Notes: generated by a model from the sequence alone, not told the origin. Numbered from the stretch's first letter, positions 1-9,400 are shown. The stretch: 60,992 nt of DNA from Berkiella_A sp964633725 (GCA_964633725.1 CAZWHY010000018.1:1-60992); one strand, 5' to 3'. Translations and numbers: made by a program.

Positions 1-657
1 CACACCATATCCTTAGAAGAGAATATTGCTAACTTTAAAGCCGCGCTGGCAAGCCATCATAAAGATGTCATCAAAGCCATGTGGGATGGTAATACTTTGT
101 TAAAAGATTATTTTAGTGGTCAAGCGGTTAATATAGGTGCCGAAAATGAACCTAATTATCAAATCATCTCCCTCAAGACACTGTGTCCCCTTATAAAAAA
201 GGTTCTATCAAGCAGCGGTTCTGGTAAAGGCAACTTTATAGATATTTTTATCAATAACATATCAAACTTTGCCGCATTAGATTCGGTTTATGATGGCTTG
301 AAGCAAAAAGGCGGCAATTCGCCATCTATATATAGAAAAAACCAGCTTTTTGTCCTGCAAGCCAGAATGGAGGCACTAAGAGAAAAAAATCAAGAAATAA
401 TGCAAGAAGAGCACCAACAGGCAGAAGAGTTGTTCTATAAGGAACCTGAGTCAGGTTCATTAGCCCAGCAAGATTTAATAATTTCTTTGGCTCACCTAAG
501 CACCGAGCCTCTCGAACCAATCTTTTGGGAAAGTCTTTGGTACGAACATCCTGAGCTAATACATTCTCAACCACTCATTAAGGGTTCTCAAGATGAGTTA
601 ACACAACGAGTCGGCTCTGGAGACGAGCTTAACCCTAAAGGCCGAAGATTAAATTAA
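1..657 (+). CDS. C-terminal part of an unrecognised protein (5' end outside window)
   Basis: The reading frame is open from base 1 to the TAA at 655-657, so the window holds only the last 218 residues; the ATG at 79 is internal and has no convincing ribosome binding site. The visible part is hydrophilic, mostly predicted helical, with a Glu/Gln-rich stretch in the middle (around EEHQQAEELFYKEP) and no catalytic motif or membrane segment that I recognise. It is followed by about 130 nt without a gene and then by the convergent soxR. Its general character is like the large non-enzymatic proteins further along the window, but I cannot assign a family. Confidence 0.6.
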   Translation, partial: HTISLEENIANFKAALASHHKDVIKAMWDGNTLLKDYFSGQAVNIGAENEPNYQIISLKTLCPLIKKVLSSSGSGKGNFIDIFINNISNFAALDSVYDGLKQKGGNSPSIYRKNQLFVLQARMEALREKNQEIMQEEHQQAEELFYKEPESGSLAQQDLIISLAHLSTEPLEPIFWESLWYEHPELIHSQPLIKGSQDELTQRVGSGDELNPKGRRLN

Positions 658-788
658 CCAGAATTAAAACCGTCCAAGAATATAAACATAGTCAAAAACA
701 CTTGTTTTTAAAGGGTTTTTAGCATTACATAGTATGCATGCACTATGCAATGAGTCGAGATTTTGAGTTTTTACGTACTACTTCACAA

Positions 789-1226
789 TTAATTTAGTTC
801 GAGTAATATTGAACCCTTACCTTTTTTGGACAGCTTATCATCTTCATTATAAATTGGGCATTTCTTTAATGATAAACATCCACACCCTATACAGCTAGTT
901 AAAGAATCTCGCAGTTTTTCTAAATTTTCAATTCTTGTGCTAAGCAAATTTCTCCAACTTTTAGCTAGTTTCTCCCAGTCTTTTACATTAGGAGTACGCC
1001 CATTCGGAAGCGTAGACAGGCCTTCCTTAATTTCCTCTAAAGTGAGACCAATTTTTTTCGCAGCTTTTATCACTGAAATTCGACGCAATACATCTCTTGT
1101 ATATTGTCTTTGGTTTCCACTACTCCTTGAACTTGAGATAAGATTCTTTTCCTCATAAAAATGAAGCGTTGAAACGTTAACACCACTACGCTTAGAAACT
1201 TCGCCAACACTTAATATCTTATTCAT
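789..1226 (-). CDS. soxR: Redox-sensitive transcriptional activator SoxR (MerR family, 2Fe-2S)
   Basis: SoxR is a dimeric MerR-family activator whose [2Fe-2S] cluster is oxidised by redox-cycling compounds; it then remakes the DNA geometry of promoters with a 19-bp spacer. The sequence shows the MerR helix-turn-helix (SVGEVSKRSGVNVSTLHFYE), the GNQRQY wing, a long dimerisation helix, and the diagnostic cluster motif CIGCGCLSLKKC near the C-terminus (four Cys in C-x2-C-x-C-x5-C). Length (145 residues from the chosen start) fits the family (about 150). I chose the ATG at 1226 because family members begin a few residues before this helix; an upstream in-frame ATG at 1268 would overlap the promoter. 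It is divergent from a VOC protein and a flavodoxin that share a SoxR box, so those two genes are its likely targets. Confidence 0.95.
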   Translation of the reverse strand: MNKILSVGEVSKRSGVNVSTLHFYEEKNLISSSRSSGNQRQYTRDVLRRISVIKAAKKIGLTLEEIKEGLSTLPNGRTPNVKDWEKLAKSWRNLLSTRIENLEKLRDSLTSCIGCGCLSLKKCPIYNEDDKLSKKGKGSILLELN

Positions 1227-1277
1227 TTTATCAAGTCCACTTTTTATAGGAAGTGTATAATTTATCATAAAAATTGC

Positions 1278-1308
1278 TTGACCTCAAGTTAGCTTGAGGT
1301 TTTATTAT
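1278..1308 (+). promoter_or_regulatory. SoxR-dependent promoter with SoxR box
   Basis: A -35 element TTGACC (1278-1283) and a -10 element TATTAT (1303-1308) are separated by exactly 19 bp, the over-long spacer typical of MerR/SoxR-activated promoters. The spacer holds the near-perfect palindrome CCTCAAGTTAGCTTGAGG (1282-1299), which differs from the E. coli soxS operator only at the centre. The direction of the -35/-10 pair points to the VOC and flavodoxin genes; the site also lies just upstream of soxR and could mediate autoregulation. Confidence 0.93.
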
Positions 1309-1340
1309 GTACCTAAACATAACGGTAATGGAGAAAAAGC

Positions 1341-1754
1341 ATGCATTTAGAACATTTAAATTTGGTTGTGAGTGATTTACAAGAAACCTTAGCATTTTAT
1401 CAGGCAGCATGTCCACATTGGCACATTAGAAGTCAGGGAGAGTCAACATGGCATGAATATAAAAGGAAGTGGTTACATTTTGGTGATGATTATCAATATA
1501 TTGCATTTAGCGATCATGGTGTAGGGAATAATCGTGATTTAACAAGTAATCAAGTAGGGCTAGCTCATTATGCATATGTCACCAATAATATTAAAGCGCT
1601 TATTTCTCGGCTTGAAGCTGCTGGTTATACTTGGTCAAAGCCAATTAATTCTCATGGTGTAAGAAAAAATATATATTATATCGATCCAGATGGTTTTGAG
1701 ATTGAGTTTGTCGAATACAGCAGTGACTTACCAAACGAAAGAAATAGTGATTAA
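1341..1754 (+). CDS. VOC (glyoxalase/bleomycin-resistance fold) family protein
   Basis: A 137-residue single-domain vicinal-oxygen-chelate protein. It starts with the typical first strand MHLEHLNLVVSDLQETLAFY, has a second half beginning around GLAHYAYVTNNIKAL, and ends with the signature YIDPDGFEIEFVEY in which the Glu is normally a metal ligand. The pattern His5 / His in LAHYAY / Glu in EIEF is consistent with a metal site. Members include glyoxalases, dioxygenases and drug-binding proteins; substrate cannot be read from sequence. A GGAG ribosome binding site precedes the ATG. It is first in a probable two-gene operon with the flavodoxin (14-nt gap) under the SoxR promoter, so a role in detoxifying redox-active or electrophilic compounds is the best inference. 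Confidence 0.85.
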   Translation: MHLEHLNLVVSDLQETLAFYQAACPHWHIRSQGESTWHEYKRKWLHFGDDYQYIAFSDHGVGNNRDLTSNQVGLAHYAYVTNNIKALISRLEAAGYTWSKPINSHGVRKNIYYIDPDGFEIEFVEYSSDLPNERNSD

Positions 1755-1768
1755 ATGAGGTCTACAAA

Positions 1769-2338
1769 ATGTTAAAAATTATTATTCTTTATTTTAGCGC
1801 CTCTGGTCATACACGTCGATTAGCTGAAGCAATTCACAAAGGAGCAAATTCAATTAATAATAATGTATTGATCATTAATATAAATAAGATGAGTGAAGAA
1901 TCTTGGATGCAGCTTGAAAATGCTGATGGCATTATTTTTGGTTCACCCACATTCATGGGCGGACTTGCAGGTGAATTTAAATTATTTCTTGATGAATCTT
2001 CATACAGAAGATTTTGGACTAAAGAAATTTTCAAAGACAAAATGGCAGCAGGCTTCACAGTTGCCACTTATCCATCAGGGGATAAATTAAATACAATTGT
2101 TCAGCTGGCCATTTATGCTGCTCAGCATGGTATGATATGGGTAAATAATTGTGATGTCGGCATAAAAGTATCTTCTCACTCTGAAAATTACAATCAATGT
2201 GGTTCATGGCTAGGCTTAATGGCAACCTCAATTCAAGACAAGACTAAATTGATCGGCGATAATGATATTCAAGATGCATTCCATTTTGGTGCTCGTTTTG
2301 CTAAATCAGTTCATCGTTGGAACTGCAGTGAAGTTTAA
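1769..2338 (+). CDS. Flavodoxin-fold / WrbA-like NAD(P)H:quinone oxidoreductase family protein
   Basis: A 189-residue flavodoxin-fold protein. The N-terminal beta strand and FMN phosphate loop are clear (LKIIILYFSASGHTRRLAEA), followed by the second FMN-binding segment ADGIIFGSPTFMGG and a later loop around VATYPSGDK. This arrangement matches NAD(P)H-dependent flavoproteins of the WrbA/flavodoxin group that reduce quinones by two electrons and so avoid semiquinone cycling. It lies 14 nt behind the VOC gene, and AATGAGGTCTACAAA supplies a GAGG ribosome binding site. The location downstream of a SoxR promoter fits a redox-cycling defence role. WrbA identity in the strict sense is not certain, because the central region (QCGSWLGLMATS) differs from E. 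coli WrbA. Confidence 0.85.
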   Translation: MLKIIILYFSASGHTRRLAEAIHKGANSINNNVLIININKMSEESWMQLENADGIIFGSPTFMGGLAGEFKLFLDESSYRRFWTKEIFKDKMAAGFTVATYPSGDKLNTIVQLAIYAAQHGMIWVNNCDVGIKVSSHSENYNQCGSWLGLMATSIQDKTKLIGDNDIQDAFHFGARFAKSVHRWNCSEV

Positions 2339-2364
2339 TTAATATAAGTCTAAGTTTCTCTATA

Positions 2365-2813
2365 GAGTAGACCGGCTTCACACTATCTCTGGAGGGTTTG
2401 GACAAGTATTTGCCCCTGTATTTCCTAATATTAATGCTAAGAAAATCAAATCCATCCTCGATATGTGTAATCTTGGTTTTTTCTTCAGATAAAACCAGTC
2501 CTCTATCCGCCAAGAATTTCGATACCGTGGGCATTACTTTTTCGATCAACACTTCTTTAGAGGCACAAGTTATGATAAAGTCATCTGCGGTACCTCTTCT
2601 TGGCCTAAATCCATAGGCATTTTTGTCTGATAGCATTTCGGCCACAGGTTCGAGCGCTAGCAGATATAGTGCCTGCTGAGCTCGACATCCCATTACCGGA
2701 ATACTGAGCGGATGCATCTTTCCTTTTTGCTTTTTGGGGATATAAATTCTTTTTAATGGTTGAGTTTTGTACCCACCCTCTGTCTCAGGATAGTTGTCGT
2801 GTTGATCTAGTTC
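2365..2813 (-). pseudogene. Remnant of group II intron reverse transcriptase/maturase (LtrA-like), internally deleted
   Basis: Read on the minus strand, the frame contains LtrA-type blocks in order: PLKRIYIPKKQKGK, MHPLSIPVMG, QALYLLALEPVAEML, AYGFRPRRGTAD, then directly DDFIITCASKEVL and LVLSEEKTKITHI, DGFDFLSINIRKY. In intact proteins the GFRxGRSTAD block and the (Y)ADDF catalytic block are separated by roughly a hundred residues; here they are joined at the shared Ala-Asp codons, which looks like a deletion through microhomology. The frame is closed upstream by a TAG (2814-2816), and the thumb/maturase and endonuclease parts are missing. No group II domain V RNA is visible nearby. It is dead DNA left by a mobile intron. 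Confidence 0.85.
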
Positions 2814-2846
2814 CTAGGGTTGTCCTCAACACGACCTTTAGCGCTA

Positions 2847-3698
2847 TTAGAGTAATTGTGACTCAAGTTTTTTAACTTTACTTAAAAAGAAATCTTGATG
2901 CCATAATTTCAATTGAAGTATTTCCCGATCGTTCAAAAATCTTTCGACATCTAATTTTGCTTGCCCCCAATTAATGGTTTGAATTTTTTTCGTCATCTCG
3001 GTTAAATACCATTTAGGGGTTATATTAATTTTTTGATTTTGCCATGGCCCAATTTGCTCAATTGCATTTGAAAGTAGTTTGAAATTTGGTGTAACCTTTT
3101 TAGCGACATACCAAAGAAAATCATACCAGTCGCGTCCTTTTACATGGTTTCTACAAAGCAATGCATGTGATTTACCAGCAAAGCTACTTGATAGGTCTTG
3201 TGTGGCAATAGAATAGTCTAAAGGAAAATCTAGATATTTTATCTCTTTTTGGGAGCCTAATGGTGGGTTTACATCAATTTCTAGTTTGATTAAAATCTTC
3301 CTATTTACATGATGCTTAAAGTTTAAATCAATTAACTTTCCAAATGAATCGTCCTTTATAAATAGTTTTTTTATGTTGGTTGAAGCTTTTGATTTGTCTA
3401 ATATGGATGGCTCAATGCCATATTCAATACATATGTTCTCAATCACTTGAATATATTTATGCCAATTAAAATCACTTGATGGTTTATTTAAAATAAAATC
3501 CATATCTTCTGAAAAACGTGGCAGCCCATGCAAAAGCCTAAGAGCTGTTCCACCTTGAAACAAGGCCTCCTCAAAAAAACCTGCAACCGAAAGTCCGTAT
3601 AATATAATTTCTTGTGCGATTTCTTTAAGTGCGTTCTCTTCTTGCTCCAGAGTATGAATATTATAAGATTGTAACCGGTTTTGGATAATGCTACTCAT
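2847..3698 (-). CDS. AbiEii/AbiGii-family nucleotidyltransferase toxin
   Basis: A 283-residue protein of the AbiEii family, the toxin of type IV toxin-antitoxin (abortive infection) systems. The nucleotidyltransferase signature is present around residues 45-70: FQGGTALRLLHGLPRFSEDMDF, shortened here as GGTALRLL and RFSEDMDF, giving the G-[GS] ... D-x-D metal site. The second conserved block KGRDWYDFLWYV is near residue 185. Known members transfer nucleotides to targets such as tRNA acceptor ends. Its start overlaps the stop of the AbiEi gene by 4 nt (ATGA), so the pair is translationally coupled. All key residues are intact, so the toxin is likely functional. Confidence 0.9.
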   Translation of the reverse strand: MSSIIQNRLQSYNIHTLEQEENALKEIAQEIILYGLSVAGFFEEALFQGGTALRLLHGLPRFSEDMDFILNKPSSDFNWHKYIQVIENICIEYGIEPSILDKSKASTNIKKLFIKDDSFGKLIDLNFKHHVNRKILIKLEIDVNPPLGSQKEIKYLDFPLDYSIATQDLSSSFAGKSHALLCRNHVKGRDWYDFLWYVAKKVTPNFKLLSNAIEQIGPWQNQKINITPKWYLTEMTKKIQTINWGQAKLDVERFLNDREILQLKLWHQDFFLSKVKKLESQLL

Positions 3699-4345
3699 GA
3701 TGAATATAAAGCCTTTTTCATTTTTGTAATATACCTGATAACGGTTTTAGAGCGATAGATATTTTCAAATTGATCTAAGATATCTTTAGTGAAGTCAGAT
3801 AAATGTTCAGATTCTATTCGTAAAGACTCGGTTAAAAAATTGAGGCCTTGCCATTCAAGGTTTCTTTCATAAACCAAGTCAAAAAAAGCCCTAACAGGCG
3901 TCGCCATTAAAACGGGTTTAGAATTAATGATTTCTCTTTCAACACCTAATAAACCCTCACATGGGGTAGTAATGATTTTTTTATATTGAAATGTGCCATA
4001 AGCATTTGAATAGTCTTTACTTCGACCTCGTAATAAACCAGCACAGATAATATTTACCCTTTCTGGAATCCACTGATGATATGATAATGCGCTTTCAAAT
4101 GAAATATAGCTGTGCGAAACCATTTGGCAGGCGATGTAATATCCTGTAAATTTTTTGGTAATGAGCGGATGATTAACCAGGTAAGCCCCCCTCTTTAAGT
4201 GAATGAGTTCCCCTTTATTGATAGCTTTATTCACCAATGCGTAACGGCTGGCATTTGTTGTCAATAGCAGCTCTTTTAAATCAAAATTACTAATGACCCT
4301 TTCAGCCAAGTTCGAGCTAATTAACAGTTCAGTAATTTTTTGCAT
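3695..4345 (-). CDS. AbiEi-family antitoxin / transcriptional regulator
   Basis: A 216-residue AbiEi-type antitoxin. The N-terminal third is a winged-helix domain that includes FDLKELLLTTNASRYALVNKAINKGELIHLKRGAYLV (the turn GELIHLKRGAYLV is the family hallmark), followed by a region with SYISFESALSYHQWIPE, also typical. Family members repress their own promoter through the winged helix and neutralise the toxin through the C-terminal domain. It precedes and overlaps the AbiEii gene by 4 nt. The upstream region has repeated ggaagta motifs that could be its operator. Confidence 0.9.
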   Translation of the reverse strand: MQKITELLISSNLAERVISNFDLKELLLTTNASRYALVNKAINKGELIHLKRGAYLVNHPLITKKFTGYYIACQMVSHSYISFESALSYHQWIPERVNIICAGLLRGRSKDYSNAYGTFQYKKIITTPCEGLLGVEREIINSKPVLMATPVRAFFDLVYERNLEWQGLNFLTESLRIESEHLSDFTKDILDQFENIYRSKTVIRYITKMKKALYSS

Positions 4346-4369
4346 ATAATGTATAAAACTTACTTTTTT

Positions 4370-4440
4370 AGGAAGTACTACAATTATACTAGCAAAAATA
4401 TAGATATTTCGCTAATAACTTGCTCATATAGGAAGTATTT
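4370..4440. promoter_or_regulatory. Direct repeats upstream of the AbiE operon (possible AbiEi operator)
   Basis: The motif taggaagta occurs at about 4369-4377 and again at about 4429-4437, roughly 60 bp apart, just ahead of the AbiEi gene; the first copy is preceded by an inverted acttactt. AbiEi proteins are known to bind repeated sites in their own promoter. Assignment as operator is inference from position and repetition. Confidence 0.35.
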
Positions 4441-4559
4441 GACCATTATTATATGCACATACACATAACTGCATAGTGTAATGTCCGGATACTCTAGTAT
4501 ACGCTCTATATTAATACTATAATATTAGTACTAAGCATAAATATCGGTTAACTAATATA

Positions 4560-4865
4560 ATGGTATCACTTGTAAGTGTGTCAAAAGCGCAAAACCTCAT
4601 TTCTGAGCACACCCGCACGAGGCGATTAAATATGGGATTGACTCAAGCGGGGCTTGCAAAGCGTTCTGGTGTTAGCCTACCCTCTTTGCGCAAGTTTGAG
4701 CAAAAAGGCGCTATTTCTCTAGAATCCCTTCTTAAGTTACTCATGGTATTAAACGGCTTAGAAGCACTAGTCGATGCAATCAAACCCACACAATCTGAAT
4801 TCTCATCTATTGATGATGTATTAAAAGATAAAAAGAAAACACCTAAAAAAGGGTGGCGCACATGA
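4560..4865 (+). CDS. HipB-like XRE-family antitoxin
   Basis: A 101-residue helix-turn-helix protein (LTQAGLAKRSGVSLPSLRKF, residues about 27-46) of the XRE type that usually accompanies HipA kinases and represses the operon. The C-terminus (SIDDVLKDKKKTPKKGWRT) is basic and probably flexible, as in other HipB-like proteins. No strong ribosome binding site is visible before the ATG; the internal Met at residue 25 is too late because it would cut the first helix. The stop overlaps the ATG chosen for hipA. Confidence 0.88.
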   Translation: MVSLVSVSKAQNLISEHTRTRRLNMGLTQAGLAKRSGVSLPSLRKFEQKGAISLESLLKLLMVLNGLEALVDAIKPTQSEFSSIDDVLKDKKKTPKKGWRT

Positions 4866-6100
4866 ACCTCTTATCTATTACAGAAATTAAAGTCAGTTTG
4901 GATTTTAGAGGACAAGGGCAAATACTCCCAGTCGGGCGTTTAGCACTTCGGGAAGGTAAAATTTATTTTGAATATGACAATGCTTTTTTGAAAACTGGCC
5001 TAGAAATTGCCCCCTTACGCTTGCCATTACAACCCGGCGTGCAGACATTTGATCACTTATTATTTGAGGGCTTACCCGGCATATTTAACGATAGTTTACC
5101 CGATGGGTGGGGACGCTTATTACTTGACCGTTTTATGCGATTGCAAGGCACGCTGCCTAAAGAGCTTAGCCCGCTTGATAGGCTTGCCTATGTAGGAAAT
5201 ACAGGCATGGGTGCACTGGTTTATCACCCCGAATATCAAACAGATAATACCGCCTTAAATATTGATCTTGATACCCTTGCCATCCATGCACAAAATATTT
5301 TAGATGGCGATGCCCAAGATGTGCTACAAGAATTACTATCTCTTAATGGCTCATCCGCTGGTGCACGCCCTAAAGCCTTAATTGGTGTGAATACGACTCG
5401 CAAAAGCATCATTCACGGGACAGATATATTACCAAAAGAATATGAAGCATGGATGGTTAAATTCCCCAATAGCAATGATGGATTAGACTCAGGTGCCATT
5501 GAGTATGTTTATGCCCTTATGGCAAAAGAAGCGGGTCTTGTAATGACGCAAGTGCATCTTTTCCCAGCCCAAAGAAGTTCAGGATATTTTGCAACCAAAC
5601 GATTTGACCGGAATGGCAAAAAACGCATTCATACACATAGTGCTTGTGGCTTACTGCACTCAGATTTTCGAACCCCCTCTTTAGACTATGAGGACTTAAT
5701 AACTCTGACAAGTATACTCACTAGAGACATACGAGAAGTTGAAAAAATGTTTCAGCTTGCCGTCTTTAACGTACTGTCTCACAACCGTGACGATCATGCC
5801 AAAAATTTTAGCTTTTTGATGAATGAAAGTGGTGAGTGGAAACTATCACCTGCCTATGATTTAACCTTCTCTTCTGGTCCACGTGGAGAACAAAGCACTA
5901 TGGTAATGGGAGAAGGCAAAAACCCCAGCGTCGAACATTTGTTAAAACTAGGATTAGAGGCAAAGCTTAAATCTGCACGTATTGAGACAATTATGAATCA
6001 AACAAAATATGCTCTTGCAAAATGGAAGGCTCTGGCAAAAGAACATGATGTTCATCCAGAAAATATTGTGCTAATTGAGAAAAAACTGCAAATAATTTAA
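4862..6100 (+). CDS. HipA-family serine/threonine kinase toxin
   Basis: HipA toxins are PI3/4-kinase-fold kinases; E. coli HipA phosphorylates glutamyl-tRNA synthetase and induces persistence. Conserved blocks here are DSLPDGWGRLLLDR, the SSAGARPKALIG nucleotide loop (about residue 178), EAWMVKFP, FATKRFDRNGKKR, the catalytic loop LSHNRDDHAKNFSF and the metal-binding SPAYDLTFS. The length (412 residues) is normal. I chose the ATG at 4862, which overlaps the stop of the upstream gene as ATGA; an in-frame GTG at 4853 would add three residues. All catalytic residues are present. The upstream hipB-like gene is the likely antitoxin. Confidence 0.9.
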   Translation: MNLLSITEIKVSLDFRGQGQILPVGRLALREGKIYFEYDNAFLKTGLEIAPLRLPLQPGVQTFDHLLFEGLPGIFNDSLPDGWGRLLLDRFMRLQGTLPKELSPLDRLAYVGNTGMGALVYHPEYQTDNTALNIDLDTLAIHAQNILDGDAQDVLQELLSLNGSSAGARPKALIGVNTTRKSIIHGTDILPKEYEAWMVKFPNSNDGLDSGAIEYVYALMAKEAGLVMTQVHLFPAQRSSGYFATKRFDRNGKKRIHTHSACGLLHSDFRTPSLDYEDLITLTSILTRDIREVEKMFQLAVFNVLSHNRDDHAKNFSFLMNESGEWKLSPAYDLTFSSGPRGEQSTMVMGEGKNPSVEHLLKLGLEAKLKSARIETIMNQTKYALAKWKALAKEHDVHPENIVLIEKKLQII

Positions 6101-6124
6101 GTCGATATCAACAGATAATATTAT

Positions 6125-6262
6125 TATCTGATAGCACTCCAAAATATCTACTTGCTTGGGCGCTAAATATCATAATTCCAAAACGGCACGCTCTACCATA
6201 GCATGATTGATTTGCATATTCTGATATTGATACGGCTTTATTCCTATCTGAGCAAACGAGTA
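6125..6262 (-). pseudogene. Decayed fragment duplicating part of the AbiEi-like gene at 9.5-10.3 kb
   Basis: This stretch is about 85 percent identical by eye to 9775-9911, inside the intact minus-strand AbiEi-like gene. Translated on the minus strand it gives IGIKPYQYQNMQINHAMVER and then AVLEL-stop-YLAPKQVDILECYQI, so a TTA Leu codon has become TGA. Both flanks lose similarity quickly. The rest of the 336-bp gap between hipA and the ankyrin gene shows nothing else I can identify. Confidence 0.8.
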
Positions 6263-6436
6263 ACCACTTGACCTGTCTCTAATGTTTTTTTGATTTGTAT
6301 TCATTGGATTAAACGTTTTTCAAAAATATGTGCAATTGCCCTATTTTAAATGAACTTTCAACCAACCCAAACAGTCCTATACCTAATTATACGGGTGATT
6401 TTTGTACCCTAGAGAAATTTTGAGTCGAGGGACAAT

Positions 6437-9400
6437 ATGCTAAACCCAAAAATCATGGACTTAAAACAACAGAATTTTAAAAGCATTTTGAAAATACTCA
6501 AGGAAATTGATCTTTTGTATCATCAGAAAAAAAATGATGCGGCTGAACAAAAAATCGAGACACTATTAGAAAAAAACACAGGCGAAGACGCTCAAAAATA
6601 TATTCTTCAAATTATTCAAAATATACAAATAGATAAAAAAATAATTTCAGAAGAAACCTCATATATTTTAACTTACGATAGTCATCCTAATGCAGAAAAA
6701 TATGATGGCTTTTACAACCATGATTTATACGCGCAATTGATGCCTTATTGTGCGTTAGCCTATTTGACCGAAAATAATGGAAACATTGAAGAGCACGCTT
6801 TAAAATTGTCGGTTGCCTTTAGCAGTGCAAACCTAAGTAATAAAGCTAAAGATTCAGCATTAAAATATATTTATAATAATTGTGAAAATAATAATCATAT
6901 TATACACGATGCTTGTTTATTTGTTTTGCCAGATGTTCTGGAATGTGACTTTATCAAATGGAAAAATAGGATAAAATCCCATCTGAACGATGAAGGTTTT
7001 CGCAACTTGCTTCCTAATGCTAACGTCATTGAAGAACTTATTAAGGAAAAAATTACAATATATGAAGATTTGAAGAAAAGAAACAAACGGCATAGCAAAG
7101 ACATAAAATCAAAAATTAACGCATTACAATTCAATATTAATAGTTTTCATGACGCGCACGGCCCACTTTCAGAAGATAAAATGCTTGAGCATCAACAATT
7201 GGAACAACAGCTTCTGCTTTTAGAAAATACGTTATCACTATCCCAAGCTTGGTTTCAGGATATAAAAAAAGAAGTGACAATAATTGAAAACGCCATATCC
7301 TCAGTGAAAAAAAAATTAAACCTCCTCAAGGCAGAACATGGTGATTTAGATGAGGAACAGAAACAAATCTATCAAAATTTAAACCAAACGCTTTCTGATT
7401 TATACCTTCAGCTTTATGAGAAAAGTGTTATCGATAAATTTGATACTTGCAGTATACATCAACTCAAGTCTCTATATGAATATTACATAGTTAACAATGA
7501 GGCAGAATATAGCTATATGCTTAGGCATGGGTTAACACAAAATGATTATGAAAAATTCAAAAGGCTAGAATGCCAAAATGATGATCAAAGCATCCCAAAT
7601 CTCTCTATCGGAAGCGAAGAACTTGACCAACCTTCAGTATATATCAAAAAAGTAAATATAGAAAATGATTGGGAAGTGGCTCGTGCCTGTTGTTTGGGAA
7701 AACTTACCAACTGTTGTCAATCATTATCTGGTGAAGACGGTGAGCCCTGTGTAATTTATGGTTTAACCAGTCCAAATAGTGGGTTTTATGTTTTATGTCG
7801 CGGTGATGTTGATAATCCTCAACAGAAAGATGAAGTGCTCGGGCAATGCTGGGCATGGCGCAGCAAGAATGATGCTATCGTTTTTGACTCTATCGAGACA
7901 AGCCGTAATGCGGATAAAACCACTGTCGAGTTTATGTTTAACAAATTGGCTAAAAAAATCATTGATGATAAATATACTCATAAAGTAGCATGTGGTTTTT
8001 CCAATGAGATTTCGTTAGGCATTAGTCTTAGCAGCTTTACTGATGGGTGTGAGGAATTTATAGATTATAATGATTATTGCGATTCTGAGGTTCAAAATAT
8101 TTTATTTGATATAAATAAGCCTTATTATCATTATTACCTTGATAGCGCTCGAAGAGAGCAGACGGATGCGATTTTAAATTCAGTTATAAAATCTGATAGT
8201 CCTTTACTAGCGTCAGAAATTTTTTGGGATATTTTGGCTTGGGATAAGGTGGAATCAAGCCAGAAGCACAGAAAAATATTTTGTAGCCCACCTGAAAGTG
8301 AAATGATCGCAACTATACGGGAGATTGTTGCCAGTTGTTCACGTGAGGAGGAATTTTTAGAATTTCATAAAATTTTTAACAAATATTATTATATGCTAGC
8401 ATGGGCTGCTAGAAAAGGCGATCTTAGCACTGTGCAAACGCTTCTGGACAATGGCACCGATCCAACACTTGCATTAGAATGCGCAGCAATGGAGGGACAT
8501 ATTGACATCATGCAACTACTTTTAGATAAAGGCGCTAACCCTGACTGGAAAACTATAAATGGGGCGCCTGTATTAGCCTTGGCTGCCAGAAGCGGGCATA
8601 CTGCAATAGTGCAAGCGCTTTTGGATAAGGGTGCCGAGCCTATGCCTGTATTAGTCTGGGCAGCAAAAGAAGGCCATACTGCAATAGTGCAAATCCTTTT
8701 GGAAAACGGAGTCAATCTTAATTCAAAAATAAATGGCTTTCCAGCATTGGTATGGGCTGTCGAAACTGGGCATATTTCGATAGCGAAATTTCTTTTGAAA
8801 AAAGTTACCGATCCTAAGATATTAATATGGGCAACAAAAGAAGGCTATACTGCAATAGTGCAAGTTCTTTTGAAGAACGGAGCCAATCCAAATACGACAA
8901 TAAAAGATTTACCTTTGCTAGCATTGGCAGCCAGAAATGGACGTATTGCAATAGTGCAAGCATTTTTGAATAATGGAGCCGATTATAATGCTGTATTAGC
9001 ATGGGCAGCTAGACAAAGGTATACTAAAATACTACAAACGCTTTTAAATAATGGAGCCGATTGTAGGCCTGTATTAGCATGGGCAGCTAGACAAAGGCAT
9101 ACTAAAATACTACAAACGCTTTTAAATAATGGAGCCGATTATAGGCCTGTATTAATGTGGGCTGCTAAAAATGGGGATGCTGAAATAGCAATAGAGCTGC
9201 AAAAAGCAGGGGCAAAACTGAGCCGTGAAGTCTTTAATGCGGCCTCCCCTGAATTTGTAGAAAAAATAAAAATACATCAACAAATAGCGAAGCAAGAGAG
9301 TGTGCTTTCAAAATCTGCTTTGGCATCACCTATATTTGACGGGATAGGGAAGAAAGATGCTTCTGTAGAAGTAAAGGCTCCTACAACAAAAGCGGAAGTA

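Noticed and set aside
2301..2717. Intact reverse transcriptase or retron
   Set aside because: The catalytic block is fused to an upstream block by deletion, finger and palm residues between them are missing, and there is no msr/msd-like RNA.
8389..8715. Minus-strand frame opposite the ankyrin repeats
   Set aside because: It is an antisense shadow produced by the periodic ankyrin codons; there is no start signal.
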